Shown here: one piece after another, positions 7,558-14,760 of the stretch
How positions within the stretch are numbered: the first letter of the stretch is position 1
Layout of the letters: every line of letters starts with the position of its first letter
Notes under the pieces: model-generated
What the model was told of the DNA's origin: nothing
Database searches by the model: none
The model's input: only the letters and a program-made list of their open reading frames with translations
Program-made: the position numbers and the translations under genes
From: Ramicandelaber brevisporus
Lineage: Eukaryota > Kickxellomycota > Ramicandelaberales > Ramicandelaberaceae
Direction: 5' to 3'
Assembly (NCBI GenBank): GCA_025201865.1
Contig: MU602787.1
Coordinates: 16,361-32,997, forward strand
Length of the DNA stretch: 16,637 nucleotides

Positions 7558-8910
7558 TTAATAGTGTTCATTTTGCATTTGTGGCGACCGTTCAGCCGGT
7601 GTTTGAATAGCACTCGATGTGACTTCATCCACGCCAGACATGTTGGACATATCCTCGTAATAGTCGAGTCCATGCTCTACCAGCATTGGTGATCCTGTCA
7701 TAACAGCACTGTTACTGCCTGTTGTAGCCGAGTTGACTGTAGTGTTTGTTGCTGTGATAGCGGCTGTAGTTGTAGTTGTTTCAGCTGGTGCAGCTGTAGT
7801 TTCAGTTGTTGCCGATACAGTGGCCGATGCAGTAGTCGATACAGGCAATGAAGATATCCCTGCATTTGCTGCAGCCACAGCCGCCGCCGCAGCCACTGGA
7901 TCATTCAACATGTCGTGATAAACACTCCTTTCCTTTTTGCTCATTGCTCTCCACATTTGACCCAGCTGTTTATTGACTTCGCTGATGCCTGATATCACTC
8001 CAATTGATGTTCCTGGTGCTGGCGGTCCAGTTGCTGCAGGCATGTTTGCACCAATTCGCTCTTTAACTTGACTTCGCATTACTTTACAAAACATGAAATA
8101 TGCATTCGTTGGCTGTCGAGATGGATCTTTGCTGGATTTGCTACCTGCACCTCCACCACCACCGCGGCGTGAAGCAGTGCCACTGCCAGTTACGGAGCTT
8201 GGAGTTGAAATGCCAGGATTCACTAACAGAGCTGGATCTAGACCACTGTTTGCAGTTATAGTGTGTGAGAGTAAATGCTGTGCTGTGGGTGTTCTCGTAC
8301 CACTGCTTCTGCTTGCGCCACGAGATGGTGCAACTGTCAGCGGTGCCAATCCCATCATCGATGAAGATGGTGTTCCATTGCCCAATTCTAGCAAGTTTCC
8401 ATACGAACCACCACTACCAGCGACTGCTGCAGTTGTAGATGCAGTTGCAATTGTATTAGCGTCATTCAACATGTAATCATCCATGTCAAAATCCACGATA
8501 CTGTTGTCACCAAATGCCATGTTATTGCTGTTATCATTGATATCCATCATTGACATTGCATCCATACCAGACTCCATCTGTTGTTGATTAAGCTGGATTG
8601 ACTGTAGCCGTTGCTGTCTCTGCTGTTTCTTGAGTATTGTAGCTTCATCGGGTCGAACTCTGCTAAGCATTGAGAACAAGAAGTTCTGTTCAAGCCGGGA
8701 ATGTCTCAACTGTGAGCGAGCAGCTTCAAGCAAAGCCAAGTCTTGCTGGCAGCTCTGTTCAAGCGCCTTGTTTTGAGATCGAAGATCGCTGCATAAACGC
8801 CGATAGTATTGCTCATCGGCAGCAGTGACAGCAACAGCAGCAGCGGCCGTAGTTGATGGCGTATTGCCGTTGGGTAGTGTCGCTACGAGAGCTGGTGAGT
8901 CTGCTTGCAT
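7558..8910 (-). CDS. HMG-box protein, Nhp10-like candidate INO80 subunit
   Basis: A 450-residue nuclear DNA-binding protein. The ATG is at 8910; the frame stays open upstream to a stop at 9028-9030 but has no other ATG. An N-terminal coiled coil (about 35-105, RRLCSDLRSQNKALEQ to LRHSRLEQNFLFSMLSRV) precedes an acidic, Asp/Asn-rich segment (120-153), a Ser/Gly/Thr-rich linker, and a basic/Gly patch (248-261). The HMG box follows at about 262-340: PSRQPTNAYFMFCK, then EVNKQLGQMWRAMSKKERSVYHDML. A coiled coil with the pattern SRLEQNFLF plus a box starting RxPTNAYxxxC is the architecture of yeast Nhp10, an INO80 remodeller subunit, hence the suggestion. Here the box is split by about 20 extra residues (290-309, Pro/Gly/Ala-rich) between helices 1 and 2. 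The C-terminus is a long Thr/Ala-rich tail. Other HMG-box families cannot be excluded. Confidence 0.72.
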   Translation of the reverse strand: MQADSPALVATLPNGNTPSTTAAAAVAVTAADEQYYRRLCSDLRSQNKALEQSCQQDLALLEAARSQLRHSRLEQNFLFSMLSRVRPDEATILKKQQRQQRLQSIQLNQQQMESGMDAMSMMDINDNSNNMAFGDNSIVDFDMDDYMLNDANTIATASTTAAVAGSGGSYGNLLELGNGTPSSSMMGLAPLTVAPSRGASRSSGTRTPTAQHLLSHTITANSGLDPALLVNPGISTPSSVTGSGTASRRGGGGGAGSKSSKDPSRQPTNAYFMFCKVMRSQVKERIGANMPAATGPPAPGTSIGVISGISEVNKQLGQMWRAMSKKERSVYHDMLNDPVAAAAAVAAANAGISSLPVSTTASATVSATTETTAAPAETTTTTAAITATNTTVNSATTGSNSAVMTGSPMLVEHGLDYYEDMSNMSGVDEVTSSAIQTPAERSPQMQNEHY

Positions 8911-9013
8911 CAGGTTGTTTTGAGACTTGTTGTTGCTGTTGCTGTGGAAAGTGGGAGTATAGCGGATAAACAGATACAGCGTGTTGCTGTTGCTGCTATT
9001 GTTGTTGTAGATC

Positions 9014-9029
9014 GCTTGCTTGCTTGCTT
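9014..9029 (+). repeat. (GCTT)4 tandem repeat
   Basis: Four perfect tetranucleotide units in the divergent promoter, about 35 bp before the CTTT tract. Confidence 0.7.
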
Positions 9030-9050
9030 ACTTTGCTCTCCCCGACGTCA

Positions 9051-9089
9051 CTTTCCTTTCCTTTCCTTCATTCTTTCCTTCCTTCCTCT
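9051..9089 (+). repeat. Homopyrimidine CTTT/CCTT tract
   Basis: Almost pure C/T over about 39 bp (one A), made of CTTTC and CCTT units. It is a possible microsatellite or nucleosome-excluding promoter element. Confidence 0.7.
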
Positions 9090-9217
9090 GCAAATTGACA
9101 TAGTCGTCCTTTGCTCTTCTGCCTTGGCGAGTCTTGGCTAGAGCCTTGGCAACCTGCTCTCTCTTTCTTTCTCTCCCACCTCTCCATCCTTACCTTCTCC
9201 AGCAGTTACAACAGAAG

Positions 9218-12200
9218 ATGGCTGGCGAAACAGACTCTCGTTCAGCCCTGTCTTCCTCTTCAGCAGCAGCAGAAGCAGCAGCTGATCTACGGAAAGAGAA
9301 GTTAGCTCTACTTGAAAAGGACGATGACAATGATGGCAGCAATGACAGTGGATATGCGGATGACTCGGGAAATCCATCTCCAAAACCACTATCTTCATCC
9401 TCAGTATCAACATCAGTAGCATTGCAACATCAGCATCTTAAACAGCAACAGCAATCGGTTCGGTATAGATGGCAAACATGGTTTAATCTTGCAGTGTTAT
9501 CAATTGCACTACTGTTTGGAGCAATTGTGTTTGACTCATTCTTTAATCAACAGCCAGATTATCCACAATGTTCAATGAGTTACATGTGGCCTGAATATCA
9601 CCACGTTACTTCTCTTGGTACAATGCAGTCCAAGTTTGCCACAAAATACCACCTCTACTTGTATCGTGAAACAAGCATCGATCTTCCAGTGTCCAGCAGT
9701 TCAGCATATGGCGCCAGCGAAGAGGATATTGCCCGAGTTCTAACAGGTGTTCCAGTATTGTTCATCCCAGGAAATGCAGGTAGTCACAAGCAGATTCGAT
9801 CGATCGCTGCAGCTACTGCCAAACTATCTCGCGATATGCGCCAATCTATCAGTGACAATGGCAGATTGAGTGGGAAAGGCGGATTGGATGTGTTTACAAT
9901 TTCGACAAACGAAGAGTTGACGGCATTCCATGGTTACTCATTGATTGAGCAGGCTACATTTGTGAATGATGCGATCAGACACATTCTACATCTGTATGCA
10001 GTTGCTGGTCACAACCGAGCCAAGTATGTTGGAACCGACGAGAATGGCAATGAGCGACCTCTGCCGCAATCTGTGATTGTGATTGGGCATTCGATGGGTG
10101 GCGTTGTAGCCAGAACGGCAGTCACTTTATCAACTCACAGACCTGGTTCAATCAACACCATCATTACAATTGCCTCGCCTCACATGCAGCCTCCAATCTC
10201 ATTTGAGAGCTACGTGTACGAAATGTATGCTGAGATCAACCGATTCTGGACAAGCTCATTCATCAACTCTACTCTGGCTGACAGTTCAATTACCGCAAAG
10301 GACGAAGAGTTATCCACGGCGGTTGAGACATTCCGTGACATGGCATTGGTGTCCATTGCAGGTGGAAACCCTGACTTCATGATCACGTCGGATGCCTGTG
10401 ACATCTCTGCACTTGTGCCTCGCAACCATGGTTTCACTGCATTTACATCTGGCATTCCTCGAGTGTGGACAACGAGTGATCATTTGTGTAGTCTATGGTG
10501 CGGTCAGCTGGTTGAAGTGCTGTCAAAGGCGTTGATTGATATTGTTGATGTGAGTCGGTATGGCCAGACAAAGTCATTGCCAAAGAGAATCGAAGCACTG
10601 GAAAGACATTTATTGAGTGGATATGAATCAAGCATTCAATCAAAGAGTGTTCATACACTGGCAGTTGAATCAGCAGCTAGCAACAATGAATGGCACAAAA
10701 TGGCAAACAGTGTAAAGATTGTACATCATGATGATAGTGAATCAGCTTCATTCACAGCTAGGATTGACTTTGAGTCAACTGGTGATACACTGCATCTCGT
10801 GCCATTAAAGAATGATTCCGAAGATGCGACTGTTGAATTGATATCGAGCATCAGTCCCCAACCTGCTCATGGTCTTCGTCCAGTCCTCTGCAGAACAGTC
10901 ACCAGCACAGCTGAGTGCATTAATGTCGCTCCATCCTTGCGAACTGGTATTTTGCCACAGAGACTCGATGCAACGGAATCCTCTGAACCATTCAGTCAGC
11001 CACTGTTCACCTACCAGGCATCTCTATCAGCAGATGAGGTTGATAAGCATGTGCAATCTGGCGCAACTCACTGGGGCTGGCATGTGCCACACGAGACTAT
11101 TAGAAGGTTAAATCCAAGTGATGATTCGCAGTTCATTGCCGGCTCACTTGTGCGTGGCAGCATCAGTGAGCCAACTGCAGTTGTTGCTGATCCTTCATCA
11201 ATCCTCAGTTCATCTGGTCAATCAGCCGATGTTGCCAATGTTGGTGTCCACAGCCACGTTCGCATCGATGTTCCAGAAAGCTCCCTTCTCTCTTACTCGG
11301 TCCAGCTTGAACTAAAGCTGAGAGCCGGTTTATCACCCGATGCAACTCCTCTATTCTGGCCAATTGTTCGTCAGTCAAATGCATACGACAGCGAAGCCAA
11401 ATATCATTACAATGCCAACCAGTTCACAGTGGACTTCCACGGCCGTGGCATCTACCTGTTTGACGACACCGTTCCTCTGGTATCGGAAGGCAGCATGATC
11501 AATCAATGGACTGGTGTGCAGCTCGATATTTGGACTGACCCCTCACACATTGAATCATTCACACTGACAGCCAAACTTGATTGGTACCGCAGTGTTGGTC
11601 GCATTGCCCGTCGCCTCGACATGGTTCTCATTGTGCTTCCACTGATCTTGACTCTGCTGTTGTTCGACGTTCAACTGCGTCATTTTGTGAAGCACCGCTC
11701 GATGCTCGCCTTCACTCCAGCCGCCGCCAAGGTTCTGCTCACTCGCTTGCCACTTCTGACTGCATTCTTACTGCTAATTCCACCTCTGTTGAAAGCGGTT
11801 GAGCATTGGCAGCAATTGGTTGGAAGAGAAGTGCACGGCCTCATGTTTCTTGGCACATTGTCTGATAGCCCTGTCTGGCTATTGCTGCTTGTTCTGGGCT
11901 TGAGTGTTGGCTTGATGTTGCTGGTTGGCTATGTACTGTTTATTGTGGTTAAAGGCATTGCTTTCTTTGCATTCGCATTGAAGTCAAGTTGGAAAGTCAT
12001 GCAGTCTTTACTCAGACCAATAAACCCGACTGTAAAGAAGTTGCAGCCAACCGAGGATAGTGATGATGAAGTATCTGCAGCATCCAACTACGAAACATCC
12101 GGCATCTCCCGCCGTCTCGTTGCCGCTTTCATTACGACGATGCTGGTTGCCACATTCATCCCTTACCAGTTTGCATTCGTCATCATTGCTCTGTCCACAA

Positions 12201-12733
12201 TTCTCGCATGCGCAAGAACTCAGTACCGCCTTCTCAATATCAAGTCACAGAAGCAGCGCTACCAACTTGAACAGCAACTCGAGTATCAAATGACTTGGCT
12301 CATGATTGTCGTGTGGCTGCTGCCTTACAATGCACCGCTGCTTGCCATCTGGGGAAAGAATCTCGCAGTTGGATGGTACGAAGATGCTCCGTCAAACCAC
12401 AATCTCGCAAATGTGATGGCATTCTTTGCAATCCTGGAAATGGCCGGCCGGCATCGGTGGTTGGCTCCTTCTTTCTCACCATCGTCGTCACCATCGTCGT
12501 CTGGAAGACATTCAAGTGTGATTGCGAACGGCTCTGGTTTCCGGCTCAACGCTGCCATTCGGTTGACATCTGGTCTGATTTGGGGCATTGCGATGCATGC
12601 GCTGCTACGAGGATTCAGGCAGCCGTACACAATGCATACCGCGATTAGTGTGCTGGCATGGTGGTGCGTGATTGCATTGCACGTTCAGCAGTCGCAGATA
12701 GTCAAGCGTTTAATTCGATTCATGTCTTCGTAA
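9218..12733 (+). CDS. BST1: GPI inositol-deacylase (Bst1/PGAP1 family)
   Basis: A 1171-residue ER membrane enzyme that removes the acyl chain from the inositol of GPI anchors, which is needed for ER exit and quality control of GPI proteins. The frame runs back to a TTG at 9134; the first ATG is 9218 (MAGETDSR). An acidic/Ser/Gln-rich cytosolic N-terminus is followed by TM1 (about 88-111). The lumenal PGAP1 lipase domain contains PVLFIPGNAGSHKQIRSIA (about 179-197), the nucleophile elbow GHSMGG with Ser292, IASPH (318-322), a likely catalytic Asp in GGNPD (386), and TSGIPRVWTTSDHLC with His422. These elements and their order match the family. A lumenal beta-rich region follows, then about eight C-terminal membrane segments from about 11615 to the stop. 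Length is slightly above yeast Bst1 (about 1030). All expected catalytic residues are present, so it should be active. Confidence 0.95.
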   Translation: MAGETDSRSALSSSSAAAEAAADLRKEKLALLEKDDDNDGSNDSGYADDSGNPSPKPLSSSSVSTSVALQHQHLKQQQQSVRYRWQTWFNLAVLSIALLFGAIVFDSFFNQQPDYPQCSMSYMWPEYHHVTSLGTMQSKFATKYHLYLYRETSIDLPVSSSSAYGASEEDIARVLTGVPVLFIPGNAGSHKQIRSIAAATAKLSRDMRQSISDNGRLSGKGGLDVFTISTNEELTAFHGYSLIEQATFVNDAIRHILHLYAVAGHNRAKYVGTDENGNERPLPQSVIVIGHSMGGVVARTAVTLSTHRPGSINTIITIASPHMQPPISFESYVYEMYAEINRFWTSSFINSTLADSSITAKDEELSTAVETFRDMALVSIAGGNPDFMITSDACDISALVPRNHGFTAFTSGIPRVWTTSDHLCSLWCGQLVEVLSKALIDIVDVSRYGQTKSLPKRIEALERHLLSGYESSIQSKSVHTLAVESAASNNEWHKMANSVKIVHHDDSESASFTARIDFESTGDTLHLVPLKNDSEDATVELISSISPQPAHGLRPVLCRTVTSTAECINVAPSLRTGILPQRLDATESSEPFSQPLFTYQASLSADEVDKHVQSGATHWGWHVPHETIRRLNPSDDSQFIAGSLVRGSISEPTAVVADPSSILSSSGQSADVANVGVHSHVRIDVPESSLLSYSVQLELKLRAGLSPDATPLFWPIVRQSNAYDSEAKYHYNANQFTVDFHGRGIYLFDDTVPLVSEGSMINQWTGVQLDIWTDPSHIESFTLTAKLDWYRSVGRIARRLDMVLIVLPLILTLLLFDVQLRHFVKHRSMLAFTPAAAKVLLTRLPLLTAFLLLIPPLLKAVEHWQQLVGREVHGLMFLGTLSDSPVWLLLLVLGLSVGLMLLVGYVLFIVVKGIAFFAFALKSSWKVMQSLLRPINPTVKKLQPTEDSDDEVSAASNYETSGISRRLVAAFITTMLVATFIPYQFAFVIIALSTILACARTQYRLLNIKSQKQRYQLEQQLEYQMTWLMIVVWLLPYNAPLLAIWGKNLAVGWYEDAPSNHNLANVMAFFAILEMAGRHRWLAPSFSPSSSPSSSGRHSSVIANGSGFRLNAAIRLTSGLIWGIAMHALLRGFRQPYTMHTAISVLAWWCVIALHVQQSQIVKRLIRFMSS

Positions 12734-12822
12734 ACGCAATTCAATTCTTAATGCAATTCTCACTTCCTTTCTCATAGAATGTACTCGGAGTTCGATTGAA
12801 AAGTGATCTGATATAAAAATGG
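12734..12822. other. Convergent intergenic spacer
   Basis: 89 bp, A/T-rich, between the GPI-deacylase and F-box stop codons. It holds both 3' UTRs. No terminator-like hairpin or ORF was seen. Confidence 0.55.
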
Positions 12823-14640
12823 TTAATAATCATAAGAAAATTTTATATGTGGGAATCGTGCTTTCACAGCATTCAGAGTTTCCTCTGATTCTCCACTAAG
12901 TATAAAAGTGCGTAGTTCTGTCATCAATGCTATCATCTCTAATGTAACATCTAGCGGCCAGTCATAATTATGTCTATTAATTTCAAGATTGAAATCTTTG
13001 ATATTACATGGATTGTTGAATGAGTATTTTGCTGAAATTGTATTTAGCACTGTCAATATATCCTCGTATGTATTGTCATCAGCTCCAGCTCTATTATCTC
13101 TATCAGAGTCATCAACAGTGTCGATCTCATTTGGATCACTATTTAAAGTGTCAGTATCTGCGACTTCAGTAACACAAGTTGAATAAAATTTGCAGCGACG
13201 AACACTTATCGTAACCAGTCTTGGTAAAAAATACAAAAGCTTAAATATACGAGAAGACAATGCAAGACCAGAGAACTGAGTAACGTTTATTTGCGATCGA
13301 GTCAAGATATAATAATCGTCATAATCAGGACTGTAATCGAGCTTCATCTCATTTTTGCCAATAATGGATAGCTGTTGCACTCTTAGAAGCACTGGTACTA
13401 TAGTCGCCAGGTTGAATATTTTGTTTTCATCTAACATCTTCGGGTGTAGATAGAGATGCAAAATAGTCAACCTGAAGTTATATTCTAAAATAGCCACAAG
13501 TTGCTCGCAAGTAAGATTGACTGATAAATCTAACCTATTTAAATATAGCCAATTCTGCAACAATACCTTCTTCCATGCTGGAGGATGAGAGTTAGATGCC
13601 ATATTTTTGCATTCATGTTCATAAACATTTGTTGATTGGAGACGAGGGAAATTACTTGGTGTAATATCGCTGTAATCATACGTATCTAAACTCATGCAGC
13701 ATGTCCGTAAATACAATCGGCGTAATTGTGGATAAGTATACGAGTTGAGCATGTCAAGAGGTTTCCAAAACCATGAACGGTTTAGAGTGGCATAGCAGAA
13801 TTGTGTATCTTCACTTTTATCCATATTAGGATTTTGTATAAAATATTTGCTCAAAACATGAAGTTCAGATTGAGAAGGAAGAGTTGTCGTAGTGGACAAA
13901 GGATATATTTTAACCTTCATCATATGAATATATTTAACTGTTCGTACAAATATTGACAACCGAGTCCATGGATTATCGATATAGCCAATAAAGTATCCTA
14001 TCTTCAGATATTCTATACGATTCATGGTACGATTATTATGTCGATGGTTTATAGCGAGCGCCAGAGTAACTAAATCGTAAGGCTCATAGTCATTGTGCAT
14101 TGAAATATCAAGCTTGTATAACTTAGGAAAGCACAGTATAATACCTGTAAATTGTATTCCATTTGACACAAGAGAGTTGTGATCAGCGCTTATCCACAAT
14201 GCAGTAACACCAGAAAATACGAAGAGAATATCGTATACACTAACACCTCTTCTGATATCTGGCTTGATAGCAGAGCAAATTCCTTCATCAAAACTAATAT
14301 AACGAACTAATTTGCCATATCGTGCAATTGCCAGTGAGCGTGTTGGCTCTGATAATGTGAATATTCTCGAGTCAAGCTTCCACCACACTCTTCTGGCAAA
14401 CAAGTCGTGGTAAGCACGAGACACAGTCAAGAGCTCTCGAGCTTCGTCAGTATTGAAGAAAAGGAAACTGATATGTTGAACCAGTTCGCCCGGCAAGTCA
14501 AAGAGTCTGAAGTATGGCTCGTCGCTCATTGTCGTTGTCATAAAAGGTTGTTGCAAGAAGTGTGTTGAAGCGTGAGGTGCAAGAAGAGAGAACAACTCGA
14601 CTGGAAAGAGGGTTGATTTTTTTGGTCTGGGACCTTGCAT
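12823..14640 (-). CDS. F-box protein with degenerate leucine-rich repeats
   Basis: A 605-residue candidate substrate receptor of an SCF (Skp1-Cullin-F-box) ubiquitin ligase. The open frame begins at a TTG (14667). The first ATG is 14640; an ATG at 14529 (MSDEPYF) has an A at -3 and would place the F-box at the very N-terminus, so the start is uncertain. The F-box is at about residues 44-89: FRLFDLPGELVQHISFLFF, then ARELLTVSRAYHDLFARRVWWKL, the usual LP-E-hydrophobic pattern. The rest carries irregular Leu-rich repeats such as YKLDISMH, LRRLYLRTC, LNRLDLSVNL, LTILHLYLHP and QQLSIIGKN. An acidic insert (DDSDRDNRAGADDN) lies near residue 520. The gene is visibly richer in A/T and in Tyr/Asn/Ile codons than its neighbours, as in fast-evolving, lineage-expanded F-box families. 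Its target is unknown. Confidence 0.78.
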   Translation of the reverse strand: MQGPRPKKSTLFPVELFSLLAPHASTHFLQQPFMTTTMSDEPYFRLFDLPGELVQHISFLFFNTDEARELLTVSRAYHDLFARRVWWKLDSRIFTLSEPTRSLAIARYGKLVRYISFDEGICSAIKPDIRRGVSVYDILFVFSGVTALWISADHNSLVSNGIQFTGIILCFPKLYKLDISMHNDYEPYDLVTLALAINHRHNNRTMNRIEYLKIGYFIGYIDNPWTRLSIFVRTVKYIHMMKVKIYPLSTTTTLPSQSELHVLSKYFIQNPNMDKSEDTQFCYATLNRSWFWKPLDMLNSYTYPQLRRLYLRTCCMSLDTYDYSDITPSNFPRLQSTNVYEHECKNMASNSHPPAWKKVLLQNWLYLNRLDLSVNLTCEQLVAILEYNFRLTILHLYLHPKMLDENKIFNLATIVPVLLRVQQLSIIGKNEMKLDYSPDYDDYYILTRSQINVTQFSGLALSSRIFKLLYFLPRLVTISVRRCKFYSTCVTEVADTDTLNSDPNEIDTVDDSDRDNRAGADDNTYEDILTVLNTISAKYSFNNPCNIKDFNLEINRHNYDWPLDVTLEMIALMTELRTFILSGESEETLNAVKARFPHIKFSYDY

Positions 14641-14760
14641 ATCAGTGAGTTGCACTACATTTCCCAAATGAATCTCGTAGAATGGACCACATTCATTAAA
14701 TTACATGTCATTCAAACCCCCCACTCTTTCTACCTTTAAAAAGCTATTTTAAAAGACTGT
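14641..14760 (-). promoter_or_regulatory. Spacer between NMT 3' end and F-box start
   Basis: 120 bp on the minus strand must hold the NMT 3' UTR and the F-box promoter. The end nearest the NMT stop is A/T-rich with a TTTAAAA-type stretch (about 14733-14755). A C-run (ACCCCCCACT) lies at about 14716-14725. No clear TATA box was seen at a usual distance. Confidence 0.4.

Larger units (their letters stand above)
8911..9217. promoter_or_regulatory. Divergent promoter region, HMG-box gene and GPI deacylase
   Basis: 307 bp between two divergent ATGs, so both promoters and leaders sit here. The HMG-box side carries GTT/GCT repeats (CAACAGC on its coding strand). The middle has (GCTT)x4 at 9014-9029, then CGACGTCA at 9043-9050, one base off a CRE/ATF site. 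A CTTT/CCTT tract fills 9051-9089. The GPI-deacylase side is a second pyrimidine tract (about 9156-9200), typical of a fungal core promoter or leader. No upstream ATG precedes the deacylase start within 9030-9217. No RNA gene was seen. Confidence 0.55.

Noticed and set aside
7733-7918. Val/Ala-rich plus-strand frame opposite the HMG-box gene tail
   Set aside because: It is the reverse reading of Thr/Ala-rich repeats (ACN/GCN codons), not a membrane protein.
9134-9217. Extension of the GPI deacylase to a TTG at 9134, giving a hydrophobic signal-like start
   Set aside because: TTG is not a credible nuclear start; the apparent peptide is a translation of the pyrimidine-rich leader.
14641-14667. 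Extension of the F-box protein to a TTG at 14667 (reading MGNVVQL)
   Set aside because: It is not an ATG, and a stop codon lies just upstream at 14701-14703 with no ATG between.
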